Assembly (NCBI GenBank): GCA_016212095.1
Contig: JACRHH010000005.1
Location: 62,001-126,000, forward strand
DNA: 64,000 nucleotides
Direction of reading: 5' to 3'
Source: Nitrospirota bacterium
GTDB lineage: Bacteria; Nitrospirota; Thermodesulfovibrionia; SZUA-242
Numbering within the stretch: the stretch's first letter is position 1; every line of letters begins with the position of its first letter. Of the stretch, positions 40,822 through 49,328 are shown piece after piece. A model generated the notes under the pieces. It did not search any database. It was not told the DNA's origin and saw only the letters and a program-made list of their open reading frames with translations. A program made the translations under genes and the position numbers.

Positions 40822-43061
40822 GCGCAACGATTACCGGTGTGCTCGATAAAATCGTCTACGCGAACGAGGAAAACGCCTATCTTGTCGCCCGCATCAAGGA
40901 AAAGGGAAACCGCGAGCCGACCACGATAATCGGCAACATCGCGGCCATGCCCGGCGAATCGCTCCGGCTGTTCGGCGAATGGGTTGAGAACAAGAAATTC
41001 GGCAGGCAGTTCCGGGTGGACAGATACGAGTCCGTGGCTCCGGCATCGGTTCATGCCATCGAAAAGTATCTGGGCTCCGGCCTGATAAAGGGCGTCGGAA
41101 AGGTTTTCGCCGCGCGCATAACCGCGAAATTCGGCTCGGCCACGCTGGATGTGATCGAGCACCACCCGGAACGCCTGCACGAGGTTGAGGGCATCGGCGA
41201 GGTCAGGGTGGATAAAATACGCTGCGCATGGGTTGAGCAGAAGGCGATCAAGCGCGTGGTGATGTTTTTGCAGGAACACGGCGTTTCGCCCGCGTATGCC
41301 GTGAAGATTTTTAAAACCTACGGCGACAAGGCCATTGATATTGTATCTAAAAACCCGTACCGCCTGGCCGCCGACGTTTACGGCATCGGTTTTAAAACCG
41401 CCGACACGATTGCCGGACGAATGGGCATCGTCAAAGATTCGCCGATGCGCGCCGAGGAGGGAGCCGCCTTCGCGCTCTCGGAATTGGCCGATTCCGGGCA
41501 TGTATATTATCCGGTTGTCGAGCTGGTGAAGTCCGCCGCCGGGATGCTTGAGATCGACGAAACAATGGTGCGCGTCGGAATCGACGCGCTGGCCGCAAAG
41601 GGCCGCGTGGTCATAGACGGCGAGGATGTCTACCTGACCCCGTTTCATCACGCCGAGACCGGCGTTGCCTCGCGCCTGTCATCGCTTGCCGCGGCGAAGG
41701 ATAAGGCCAGCGCGGTTGACGCCGAGGCAGCGGTGATTTGGCCTGCGGACGGCGATTCCGCCGTCCGTTGGGTGGAAGAACGCAACCACATAATGCTTGC
41801 CACGAACCAGAAACAGGCGGTAATCGCGTCGCTCACCTCGAAGGTTATGGTCATCACCGGCAACCCCGGATGCGGCAAGTCAACCATCGTCCGCTGCATC
41901 GTGGACATCGCCGGACGGCGCGGTTTTCGCGTGCTTTTGGCCGCGCCAACGGGCCGCGCCGCAAAGCGGCTTTCTGAGCTTTCGGGCAAGGAGGCGAAAA
42001 CCATCCACCGGACGCTCGAATTCAAGAACATGCGTTTCCTGCGAGATCAGGACAATCCGCTCGATGCCGACCTGATTGTGGTTGACGAGGCGTCGATGAT
42101 CGACATCATTTTAATGTACAGCCTTGTGAAGGCCGTGCCGCCGGGCGCGTCGCTCATTCTTGTGGGCGATGTGGATCAGCTTCCGTCCGTTGGGCCGGGC
42201 AATGTGCTGCGCGACATTATCGAATCCGGCTCGGTTCCGGTCTCCACCCTGAACGAGATATTCCGGCAGGCGCAGGATTCGATGATCGTGGTGAACGCCC
42301 ACCGGATCAATCGCGGCGAAAAGCCTTTAATAAACAACGCGGTAAGCCGAGATTTCTTCTTTATCGACGCCGAGGAGCCGGAGAAGGTTGTGGATGAGGT
42401 TGTCTCTCTGGTAACCAAGCGGCTGCCCGCGCATTTTCGCGTGAACGCCGTGCGCGACATTCAGGTGCTCTGTCCCATGCATCGCGGCATCGTGGGCGTC
42501 GGCAGCCTGAACAGCCGTCTTCAGGAGGTTCTCAATCCACCAGCAAGGCCGCCAGCAAGGCCAAACGGCGCGCAGGTTTCGCGCGGCGGCAGAATCTACC
42601 GCGTGGGCGACAAGGTGATGCAGATGGTGAACAACTACGACAAGGACGTGTTTAACGGCGACATCGGAATCATCCGTTCGTTCGATTTCGAGGAAGCCGC
42701 CGCAAGGATAGATTTCGACGGAACGATTGTGGAATATGAGTTCAGCGAACTGGACGATCTGGCGCTTGCCTACGCCTGTTCGGTTCACAAGGCGCAGGGA
42801 AGCGAGTATCCGGTTGTGGTTATTCCGATCCACACCCAGCACTACGTCATGCTTCAGCGCAATCTTGTCTACACCGCGCTAACACGCGCCCGGAAGGCGG
42901 CGGTTTTCGTGGGTACGCGCAAGGCGATGGCCATCGCGCTACGGAACGACAAGGTGCGGAAACGGTATTCAAGACTGGGCGAACGGCTTCAGGTGGAGGC
43001 CAAACGGCTTGCAGCCGGGGGCAAATGGCTGGCTGGCGGAAAAGTCAGGGCAGGGGCATGA
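40818..43061 (+). CDS. recD2: RecD2-like ATP-dependent DNA helicase
   Basis: 747 aa from GTG 40818 (GGAGG 7 nt upstream; it overlaps the MFS stop). The N-terminal domain has an OB fold and helix-hairpin-helix units (SAPASVHAIEKYLGSGLIKGVGKVFAARI), typical of RecD2. The SF1B helicase core is complete: Walker A VITGNPGCGKSTIV, the DExx box VVDEASMIDI, LVGDVDQLPSVGPG, and a late TPase motif (ACSVHKAQGSEYPVVVIP). RecD2 acts in DNA repair as a 5'-3' helicase without RecBC. A 12-bp tandem duplication (PARPPARP) near the middle is unusual. Confidence 0.92.
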   Translation: MSATITGVLDKIVYANEENAYLVARIKEKGNREPTTIIGNIAAMPGESLRLFGEWVENKKFGRQFRVDRYESVAPASVHAIEKYLGSGLIKGVGKVFAARITAKFGSATLDVIEHHPERLHEVEGIGEVRVDKIRCAWVEQKAIKRVVMFLQEHGVSPAYAVKIFKTYGDKAIDIVSKNPYRLAADVYGIGFKTADTIAGRMGIVKDSPMRAEEGAAFALSELADSGHVYYPVVELVKSAAGMLEIDETMVRVGIDALAAKGRVVIDGEDVYLTPFHHAETGVASRLSSLAAAKDKASAVDAEAAVIWPADGDSAVRWVEERNHIMLATNQKQAVIASLTSKVMVITGNPGCGKSTIVRCIVDIAGRRGFRVLLAAPTGRAAKRLSELSGKEAKTIHRTLEFKNMRFLRDQDNPLDADLIVVDEASMIDIILMYSLVKAVPPGASLILVGDVDQLPSVGPGNVLRDIIESGSVPVSTLNEIFRQAQDSMIVVNAHRINRGEKPLINNAVSRDFFFIDAEEPEKVVDEVVSLVTKRLPAHFRVNAVRDIQVLCPMHRGIVGVGSLNSRLQEVLNPPARPPARPNGAQVSRGGRIYRVGDKVMQMVNNYDKDVFNGDIGIIRSFDFEEAAARIDFDGTIVEYEFSELDDLALAYACSVHKAQGSEYPVVVIPIHTQHYVMLQRNLVYTALTRARKAAVFVGTRKAMAIALRNDKVRKRYSRLGERLQVEAKRLAAGGKWLAGGKVRAGA
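42540..42563 (+). repeat. 12-bp tandem duplication in recD2
   Basis: CCAGCAAGGCCG followed by CCAGCAAGGCCA encodes PARPPARP in a loop. Another of the short in-frame repeats. Confidence 0.8.
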
Positions 43062-43555
43062 CATCTCGTAAAGATTACACATTTCCGCATTTCAATATTG
43101 TGCTGTTCGAGCCGGAGATTCCGCCGAACACCGGAAGCATCGCCCGGCTTGCGGTGGGAGTGGGCGCTTCGCTGCATCTGGTTGGAAAACTCGGCTTCAG
43201 CACCGATGAACGGGCGGTGAAACGGGCCGGGCTCGATTACTGGAAGCATCTCGACCTGCACTATCACGATTCGCTGGCAGCCCTTTGGGCGAAATATCCG
43301 GATGGCAGGTTCTTCTACGCCACAACCAAGACCGCCCGGCTATACACCGATGTCTGCTACAAACCTGGCGATTTCCTTGTCTTCGGCCCGGAAACGCGCG
43401 GGCTTCCGGCTGATGTCATCGCCGCTAACCCCGACAGCACGATCACCATTCCGATGACCGGCATCATGCGCTCGCTCAACCTGTCGAACGCGGTTTCGGT
43501 GGTGAGTTATGAGCTGGTGAGGCAGATGATGCCAAAGCAAGAAGCATTCATTTAG
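43058..43555 (+). CDS. trmL: tRNA (cytidine/uridine-2'-O-)-methyltransferase TrmL
   Basis: 165 aa from ATG 43058, whose ATGA overlaps the recD2 stop. SPOUT-family motifs are intact: PEIPPNTGSIARLA (motif 1), VFGPETRGLPADV (motif 2), IPMTGIMRSLNLSNAVSVVSYEL (motif 3, trefoil knot). TrmL methylates the ribose 2'-OH at position 34 of tRNA-Leu. The enzyme needs only S-adenosylmethionine. It is the last gene of the MFS-recD2-trmL operon and converges directly on the next gene with no spacer. Confidence 0.9.
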   Translation: MTSRKDYTFPHFNIVLFEPEIPPNTGSIARLAVGVGASLHLVGKLGFSTDERAVKRAGLDYWKHLDLHYHDSLAALWAKYPDGRFFYATTKTARLYTDVCYKPGDFLVFGPETRGLPADVIAANPDSTITIPMTGIMRSLNLSNAVSVVSYELVRQMMPKQEAFI

Positions 43556-44308
43556 CTACAAGCGAAATCCCGCAATCATAAGCGTTGTAAATACCGCCAG
43601 CTTTACCAGTTCAATCCGCCCAAGCCGCGATATTTTCTCCCTTGCCGGTCGTAATGCGCGGAAAGCGTTTTCAACAAGCGGCAGGAATGCAATCGCGGCA
43701 AGCGGCGGAATTATCCCGCCTATTACGGCAATGGTCAGCCCGGTCGCCAGAACCGCGTAATAGGCGAGGGCGGGCTTAAGCAGATTCGATCCGGGCACTG
43801 TTCGCACTCGAAACGAGCTTGCCGCATAGTAGGAAAGCCCAAGAAGCCAGATCGAGAGCATCACGCCTGTCGATTCGCCGCCTGCCGCCGTGTAGGCAAA
43901 CGGCGCGGCAAGCGAGATAACCGCCATGGCCGGAATCTCGCTGGACAGGCGCATCTCCTTTCTGTCCCTCATTGCCAGCAGATAGACCGGGCCGACAATG
44001 ATAACGACAACAGCCGCCACAACGGCAAGCTGAATGGGCACATGCGGAAGCAGCGGGAAGATTAGCAGCGAGGCTGCGACAACATATCCGGCGAGCCATG
44101 CAAAAGCGCCTTTATCCGGGGAGTTGCGCAGGATCGACTTGAGCGGGGCCTTGGCCATGAACAGGAGCGACAAAGCTGCGGCGGTGCTCAAAACCGTCGG
44201 ATTGAACGAACCGGCGGCTGCCGAGCCTGTGATGATCGAGGCCGCGAGCATCGCCCAAACGCCGTGCTCCTTTGGAAATGGTGGAAATGGCGGAAATGGA
44301 ATTGTCAT
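43556..44308 (-). CDS. YwiC-like membrane protein
   Basis: 250 aa from ATG 44308. The KEHGVWAMLAAS motif and about seven membrane helices match the YwiC-like family, whose function is unknown. Oddity: the N-terminus MTIPFPPFPPFPKEHG is built from a 9-bp triplicate repeat (44274-44300). No clear ribosome binding site. It lies 4 bp after the RseC-like gene end, so the two are probably co-transcribed. Its stop codon abuts the stop of trmL. Confidence 0.8.
   Translation of the reverse strand: MTIPFPPFPPFPKEHGVWAMLAASIITGSAAAGSFNPTVLSTAAALSLLFMAKAPLKSILRNSPDKGAFAWLAGYVVAASLLIFPLLPHVPIQLAVVAAVVVIIVGPVYLLAMRDRKEMRLSSEIPAMAVISLAAPFAYTAAGGESTGVMLSIWLLGLSYYAASSFRVRTVPGSNLLKPALAYYAVLATGLTIAVIGGIIPPLAAIAFLPLVENAFRALRPAREKISRLGRIELVKLAVFTTLMIAGFRL
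44274..44300 (-). repeat. 9-bp triplicate repeat in the YwiC-like gene
   Basis: GGAAATGGT, GGAAATGGC and GGAAATGGA in a row (plus strand) encode the PFPPFPPFP stretch. Confidence 0.8.
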
Positions 44309-44312
44309 GGCG

Positions 44313-44795
44313 CTAATCCGGCCATGAATCCGGCCACCCGTTGCCGCGCTTGTCATGCGGATCGACAACCTCCCTGATGACCGGCTTGAACCGCGCGGAC
44401 TTGTCCTGCCGCTTTCCCCAAAGCCAGACCGGAAGCAGCGACAGGAACATCAGCAGAAAGCCGCCGCCGGTTGCTCCGGCATCTGCCGAGACGCCGAGAG
44501 ATGGAGCAATGAAGCCGCCGAGCAAAGCGCCGCCAATCAACGCCGCAACCGGAACGCCGTATATCACGAATCCGCCGTCAGTCATGCTGCGGCCCCCGCG
44601 AGACACGCGCACCTTCTGGCCCGGTGCAACGCTTATCTGGCAGCGCGCCTCGATCTCCATGCCGGTTCCGCCAACCGTGCAGAGCCCGATTGCGGCAAGC
44701 CCGCACTTGCGGCACGATTGATCGCCAGTCAGGCGCACAATCGCCGTGCCGTTTCCTGTCGATTGAACAATGCCTGTTTCGCATACGGTTTTCAT
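44313..44795 (-). CDS. RseC/MucC-family membrane protein
   Basis: 160 aa. The N-terminus has the family motif ETGIVQSTGNGTAIVRLTGDQSCRKCGLAAIGLC with clustered Cys, then two membrane helices (VIYGVPVAALIGGALLGGFIA; GGGFLLMFLSLLPVWLWG). RseC/MucC proteins modulate the sigma-E envelope stress system, and related ones occur beside Rnf electron-transfer genes; the Cys cluster may bind a metal or redox centre. The last residues, WPDSWPD, come from a 12-bp duplication (44315-44338). It lies 56 bp downstream of the nine-haem cytochrome gene. Confidence 0.82.
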   Translation of the reverse strand: MKTVCETGIVQSTGNGTAIVRLTGDQSCRKCGLAAIGLCTVGGTGMEIEARCQISVAPGQKVRVSRGGRSMTDGGFVIYGVPVAALIGGALLGGFIAPSLGVSADAGATGGGFLLMFLSLLPVWLWGKRQDKSARFKPVIREVVDPHDKRGNGWPDSWPD

Positions 44796-44851
44796 GACTG
44801 CATCATAACGCCGCAGACGCGCGGTGTGTTATGACGCCGGTCATACGGTCA

Positions 44852-46759
44852 TTAGTTGGCTGCTGATTTCGAAGTGGCAGAGTTATCCGCCATCGCCTTT
44901 ACGCCCAACGCCGGGTTGTGAACCAGTATGGAGCGAAGCTTCTTGTAGCGCTTTTTGGGAATGCCGGGTCGCAGCGATTCGAGTTTTTTTACGGCGTCAT
45001 CAAACTTGCGCGCGGCATCATCGTATCCCTTGCCCGGAATCGAGAAATCGCCCTTGACCTTCCAGATGTCGCCCATGTAGAGCCAGGGGGCGAACCCGCT
45101 TGTCTTGATCTTGCCGGAGGTGTTTACGACAGGATCGTGCGCGAAATCGTGAATGTGTATGCCGTCCGCGTTCGCCGTCACCTTGTACGAGCCGCTGAAC
45201 GCGTTCAGGCCGGACGCCTTGAAGTCCCACTTCGAGACGGCAGACTGGCCGCCTCCGGAATGGCAGCTATCGCATTCGCGCGACTTGCCGTATGGATGTG
45301 CGACCTGCTCCATCTCGATCCATGCCAGATGCTTGTTTGCATCAGGAAGGCCGTCGAATGTGCCGAGCAGGATGTAGGAATCGCGGGTTTCGCCGTCTGG
45401 CCAGTGAAACTTCACACCGCCAGACGGCGCTATCGTTTCCTTGAAATTCGCAACAGAGTTTGGCCATGCCTTCACCGGAATCCATAGGCCTGTCTGATCC
45501 TTCATTACAAGCGGCGGCGAAAACAGGCCGTAGTAATGGTATTTGCGCATCGGGTTCATTATTCCGGTTATTGTGCCCGGCCCCCACGGGTTAATCTGGT
45601 ATCCGCCCGCCTCCCTCACATGACAAGCGGCGCAGGAAACGTTCTTGTGCTCAGAGCGCGAGATTGCGTCTTCCTCCTCGATGTGACAGTCGCCGCATAC
45701 GGCTTTTCGCTGCACGTCGCCCATGCCCTTGAGTCCGGTGATATGGCAGTCTACGCACCCGATATTCTCCTTCACATGAACATCCGGCTCCATGCCTCGT
45801 GGCACGCTGAAATCGCCGCCCAGGTAATGATCGCCCCTTCTGGCCGCTGCGGTTCCCGTGTGGCAGGAGATCATTCCCCTGCCTCCTCCAAGGCAGCTTT
45901 CGGCTGGCGGTTTTTTCGAAAAACTGTGCGCGCCTTCCCCCTTGAACGGCGTGTAATGGCAGTCGAGGCAGCCGACATGGCAGAGGTTGCAGTAACGCTG
46001 AATCTGGAGCGCGTTGTCCTTGCTGAAGGGAACATTCAGTTCATTGGCAATTGCCCGCTGGTTATCGTAGGAGAATTTGTCGCCGACAGCGGTGTCGCCC
46101 GCCGGTGTGTCGGCAAATGAGGGGCCGCAGTTGTACGGGCCGTATGGCTGCATCCACGATGTCATGGTGCGCTGGCGCTTGTTCGCTCCCATCACGGTGT
46201 GGGAAAACTGTTCAACCTGATCCGGATGGCAGGGCGAAGCGCCGCAGGCTTTTTTGCCCATGACGGGGTCATAACCCAACGTTTCCGGGTTCCGGTCATG
46301 TGACAAGATGGTCATTACATCGCCTGTTGAGGCATAAGTTCCGTCCTCAGCTTTTCTCCTGGGAAGCATGCTGAACACCGGATTGCCGCCGGTTGGAACC
46401 ATTGGAGCAGCCAGCGGATTTTTGCGCGGCATCACCTTGGTGGTGCTGTCCAGATAGAGCGCCTTCAGCATGCCCTTGTGGGCGGAGTCGGCATTCGTGG
46501 CGCTGCCGTTGCCGCCGTGGCACTCGTGGCACTTCACGCCCGGATGGCGGCTTTCCTTCTCGGCCTGCTCCTGTGTCACGGCAAAGAACGGATAGCCAAG
46601 CGAATTCATCTTGTTTTTGTCGGCATGGCAGGAAACGCAGCCATTGCTGGAGCGGGTATGAGCGGAATAGTACGCGATGCCGATGATTATCAGAAACTGA
46701 ACAATCAGAATTGCCGGAATCCATCGTTTGGGGTTTAGTGAGGGGAAAGATGCGCGCAT
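44852..46759 (-). CDS. Membrane-anchored nine-haem cytochrome c
   Basis: 635 aa. The N-terminal helix (WIPAILIVQFLIIIGIAYY) anchors the protein, with the rest periplasmic. Haem motifs in order: CVSCH, CHECH, CGASPCH (CX4CH), CNLCH, CLDCH, CVDCH, CGDCH, CAACH and CDSCH, giving eight CX2CH and one CX4CH. An additional CLGGGRGMISCH (CX9CH) could be a tenth, non-canonical site. A 200-residue haem-free C-terminal region with HIHDF and several His follows. Probably an inner-membrane or periplasmic electron carrier. The next gene upstream ends at an intrinsic terminator, so it likely has its own promoter. Confidence 0.9.
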   Translation of the reverse strand: MRASFPSLNPKRWIPAILIVQFLIIIGIAYYSAHTRSSNGCVSCHADKNKMNSLGYPFFAVTQEQAEKESRHPGVKCHECHGGNGSATNADSAHKGMLKALYLDSTTKVMPRKNPLAAPMVPTGGNPVFSMLPRRKAEDGTYASTGDVMTILSHDRNPETLGYDPVMGKKACGASPCHPDQVEQFSHTVMGANKRQRTMTSWMQPYGPYNCGPSFADTPAGDTAVGDKFSYDNQRAIANELNVPFSKDNALQIQRYCNLCHVGCLDCHYTPFKGEGAHSFSKKPPAESCLGGGRGMISCHTGTAAARRGDHYLGGDFSVPRGMEPDVHVKENIGCVDCHITGLKGMGDVQRKAVCGDCHIEEEDAISRSEHKNVSCAACHVREAGGYQINPWGPGTITGIMNPMRKYHYYGLFSPPLVMKDQTGLWIPVKAWPNSVANFKETIAPSGGVKFHWPDGETRDSYILLGTFDGLPDANKHLAWIEMEQVAHPYGKSRECDSCHSGGGQSAVSKWDFKASGLNAFSGSYKVTANADGIHIHDFAHDPVVNTSGKIKTSGFAPWLYMGDIWKVKGDFSIPGKGYDDAARKFDDAVKKLESLRPGIPKKRYKKLRSILVHNPALGVKAMADNSATSKSAAN

Positions 46760-46822
46760 CCGTAAATCTTAACCGAATCCGGCTGAATCCCGCCAGAAAA
46801 CCCGATTGGAGTGCAAATAAAA

Positions 46823-46849
46823 GCTCCCCGGCATGATTTGCCGGGGAGC
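46823..46849 (-). terminator. Intrinsic terminator after the Thr-rich lipoprotein gene
   Basis: GCTCCCCGGCA and TGCCGGGGAGC form a perfect 11-bp stem with a 5-nt loop, followed on the minus strand by a T-run (TTTTATTT). It ends the porin-lipoprotein transcript before the nine-haem cytochrome gene. Confidence 0.9.
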
Positions 46850-46878
46850 CATATAACTGCTGAATAACGTTTGTCAGA

Positions 46879-47139
46879 TCAGCACGGAGTGCCGCAAGGG
46901 GTTACACAAGCGGTGGCAGTTGTTGTGGTAACTGGTGGTGCGGTGGTTGTTGTTGACGTGGTTGTCCCGCCGCCGGCGGCAGTGGTTGTGCTTATTGTTG
47001 TTGTGGTTGCGCTTGTTGTACTGGTTGTCGTCTTATTCTCGATCGTATCGCTGCCGCAGGCGCTCAAACCGGCAACGGCAGATGCGATAACCAGAGCCAG
47101 CAAGCCCATGTACATCCGGTTCTTCTTGAAATCAATCAT
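46879..47139 (-). CDS. Thr-rich small lipoprotein
   Basis: 86 aa from ATG 47139 with GGAGG upstream. N-terminal signal peptide with lipobox (ASAVAGLSAC), then a 50-residue tract of about 60 percent Thr with runs of four (TTTSTTSATTTT, GGGTTTSTTTTAPP), ending CVTPCGTPC. It is probably anchored to the outer membrane by its lipid and stretched out like a flexible tether; Thr could be glycosylated. The C-terminal CX3CX3C-like tail (no His) could be a metal or disulfide site. It follows the porin gene by 21 bp and shares its terminator. Confidence 0.82.
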   Translation of the reverse strand: MIDFKKNRMYMGLLALVIASAVAGLSACGSDTIENKTTTSTTSATTTTISTTTAAGGGTTTSTTTTAPPVTTTTATACVTPCGTPC

Positions 47140-47160
47140 GTTAATTCGCCTCCTTTGGTA

Positions 47161-48330
47161 TTAAAACCTTGCCTGAACCATGAGTGACATGGTGTTGAAA
47201 TCCTGCACGCTTGCGCTTTCCGTGTCGAAGTCGGTCTTGGAATACTCAAGCGTAAGCTTTAGATCCTGTCCTTTGATGTAGTAGTTCAAACCGCCGGCAG
47301 TCCACCTGACCTGTTGGTTTTTAACTTCGTCAAGCTTTGCAAACGTCCACTCCTCAGCCCTGCCGAAGAACTGAACCTTGCCGACCATGTATCCGGCTTT
47401 CCAGAATGTGCCGTTCTTCTCTCCGTTGATTCCTTCGGCGTCGGCGAAACCGTTCAAACCGGCTCCTTTCATATCTGATTTCAGATATGAACCGGCAAGC
47501 GTGACGGTTCCGGCAGCAGACGGATACTCGAAGAATACGTCGTATGAATAGGCCTTGTAGTCAACCGCGCCGCTGGTGCTGTTGTAGATGGCGTTCTTTT
47601 CCTGCTCGTATGAGGCGCCGACCGTCAGCACCTTCTGTTCGCCCATGTATGTGCCCTGATATCCATATCCGTTTTCAGGATCGAGAAGCGAAAGGTGAAC
47701 GCGTCCGGAATAGCGGAGCCCGTCCTCGCGCTTTGCCGCATCCTTTTCGTTTCCGTCCATTGCGCCCAGCCTGTACTGCAACATGCCGTCAGCGATGTTG
47801 CCCCACATCACCACGCCGTAATCACGCGTGGCCTTGCCGGAGAAAGAACCGTTTCCGAAAAGCGATCTGTCGGCTGACAACGGGATGAAGCAGTGCTCAA
47901 GAATTTCGCGCGAGAGATTGTGCTTGATCTGGCCGACACGGAACTGCAATGCGTCTGCCGCCTTGTAGGTGATGTAGGCATCGATGATCGATACAGATTC
48001 TGATGTGGCGGTTGCATTCACGGTTGTGGGATAAGTCCTGTTGCCGCCCGCGCTTTCAAACTGAACGGCATAACCGATGTCGTCATTCATCTTGCCCAGA
48101 AAGCTCAGCCTGTTGCGGCGAAAATAAAAATCGGTTGTGTCGCCTGTTCCGTCAGGGCCGGAACCCGTGTCGCGCATGGATCCCACAAACTGAACCTGAT
48201 AGTCGATTTTGAGCGATCCGGCGTCTCCAACATCAATGGTCGGGCCTGCCGCAACCGATCCGACGCCCAATCCTAACAGTACAACTCCCCCCGTAACCAA
48301 CCCCAACAGACTCTTAGACAGCTTTCTCAT
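47161..48330 (-). CDS. Outer-membrane porin (phosphate-selective OprO/P-like)
   Basis: 389 aa. Signal peptide (KSLLGLVTGGVVLLGLGVGSVAAG), then alternating amphipathic strands typical of a 16-strand barrel, ending in Phe (MSLMVQARF). It has the pattern of OprO/OprP-like porins (FYFRRNRLSFLGKMNDDIGYAVQFE; LQFRVGQIKHNLSRE), which pass anions or, in metal reducers, occur beside cytochromes. The small Thr-rich lipoprotein follows. Upstream lies a gene-free 311-bp stretch carrying the terminator of the seven-haem gene. Its role in the cytochrome region is inferred from position only. Confidence 0.82.
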   Translation of the reverse strand: MRKLSKSLLGLVTGGVVLLGLGVGSVAAGPTIDVGDAGSLKIDYQVQFVGSMRDTGSGPDGTGDTTDFYFRRNRLSFLGKMNDDIGYAVQFESAGGNRTYPTTVNATATSESVSIIDAYITYKAADALQFRVGQIKHNLSREILEHCFIPLSADRSLFGNGSFSGKATRDYGVVMWGNIADGMLQYRLGAMDGNEKDAAKREDGLRYSGRVHLSLLDPENGYGYQGTYMGEQKVLTVGASYEQEKNAIYNSTSGAVDYKAYSYDVFFEYPSAAGTVTLAGSYLKSDMKGAGLNGFADAEGINGEKNGTFWKAGYMVGKVQFFGRAEEWTFAKLDEVKNQQVRWTAGGLNYYIKGQDLKLTLEYSKTDFDTESASVQDFNTMSLMVQARF

Positions 48331-48580
48331 TACTCCCTCCGTCCGATTTGATTATGGATGCCGTGAATGGCATAACAAGTTATCAAAGCCCTGAACCTGC
48401 TATTAACCGTGCAGCACGTGTCCACTCTGGAAAATGCCAGCAGTTACTGATGAAATGGACATGAACTGACGTTGGTTTTTATCATGGCTTTAATTACGGT
48501 TAATAAGCTAAATGAGAAGGTGAACATATGTCAACCTGAAAATGGAGCTTTAGGCGCAGTTGTTGCGATTTAAAAAAAAT
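48331..48580. other. Gene-free region before the porin, no confident promoter
   Basis: No ORF. A TGGAC...CTGCA element near 48410-48425 resembles a sigma-54 promoter but its GG-to-GC step is 11 bp, one short. Confidence 0.3.
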
Positions 48581-48609
48581 AAGCCCGCAGAGATCATGGC
48601 TGCGGGCTT
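48581..48609 (-). terminator. Intrinsic terminator of the electron-transfer operon
   Basis: AAGCCCGCAG and CTGCGGGCTT form a 10-bp stem with a 9-nt loop, followed on the minus strand by TATTTTTTTT. It lies 32 bp after the seven-haem gene and closes the five-gene run. Confidence 0.92.
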
Positions 48610-48641
48610 GTTAGGTATTCAAAAACAGTTAATGGAACTGA

Positions 48642-49328
48642 TTAGTATCCCCAAGTGCCTCCGGTTGTCTTGCCTTTGGTTTCATCATGACAACCCAGGC
48701 AGCCGTTGGTCTTCTTTCCAGCCTGATGATGACAGTCGAAGCAACTTGTTCCGCTTCCGGTTACCCCGGCGAAGTCGGCTCCATGACAGTTGATGTTAGC
48801 GCAACGTGATGGAGGATAGGTTTTGTAAATGCCGCCGTCCTTGAGAAAGCCATTGCTGTGCGATGAGTATCCGCTTGCATGCTTGTTGGTTTCGCTTGCA
48901 AGATGGCACTTGGTACATGCCGGGCCGCTTCCGGTAACTCCCTGGAATGTCGCGCCATGGCAGTTGGCATTGGAGCATGATGTGTTGCCGTTTGTGCCGA
49001 CATAGGCGCTGTGTTTTCCGGCAACAATAAGCTTTCCGCTCCCGTCGTACCAGTCAGCCGGATGAACCCTGGTGGTTCCGCCCAGATGACATTTTGTGCA
49101 GGAAACCTTCGCGTTTCCGCCGCCAAGGTCTGCTCCATGGCATTCGGCGCATTCCGCCACTCCCTCATCCTCAGCCGCGACAGCCGCCTTGTGCCCAGAC
49201 GGCAGCCAGCCCGCAGGATGTCCGTCGTCCGGATCGAATGTTTCGTTGTTAACCTCGCCGCATCCCGAAAAGGTGAAAAGCAAGGCAAACAAAACCGCGA
49301 ATACCGATATGTTTTTTACTTGTGACAT
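48642..49328 (-). CDS. Seven-haem cytochrome c lipoprotein
   Basis: 228 aa from ATG 49328 (GAGAGGT upstream). The signal peptide ends in the lipobox FSGC, so the protein is lipid-anchored. Haem motifs: CAECH, CTKCH, CSNANCH (CX4CH), CTKCH, CANINCH (CX4CH), CFDCH and CLGCH, seven in total, with two CX4CH of the type seen in Geobacter-like cytochromes. Two repeats of a NCHGA(T/D)F(Q/A)GVTGSG unit point to internal duplication. It is the last gene of the electron-transfer operon and overlaps the five-haem gene by 13 bp. Confidence 0.92.
   Translation of the reverse strand: MSQVKNISVFAVLFALLFTFSGCGEVNNETFDPDDGHPAGWLPSGHKAAVAAEDEGVAECAECHGADLGGGNAKVSCTKCHLGGTTRVHPADWYDGSGKLIVAGKHSAYVGTNGNTSCSNANCHGATFQGVTGSGPACTKCHLASETNKHASGYSSHSNGFLKDGGIYKTYPPSRCANINCHGADFAGVTGSGTSCFDCHHQAGKKTNGCLGCHDETKGKTTGGTWGY

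Noticed and set aside
44804-44833. CATAAC...GTTATG hairpin between the RseC-like and nine-haem genes
   Set aside because: A weak, interrupted stem without a T-run; not strong enough to call a terminator.
48410-48430. TGGAC...CTGCA before the porin gene as a sigma-54 promoter
   Set aside because: The GG-to-GC step is 11 bp instead of 12 and the -24 element is not consensus.
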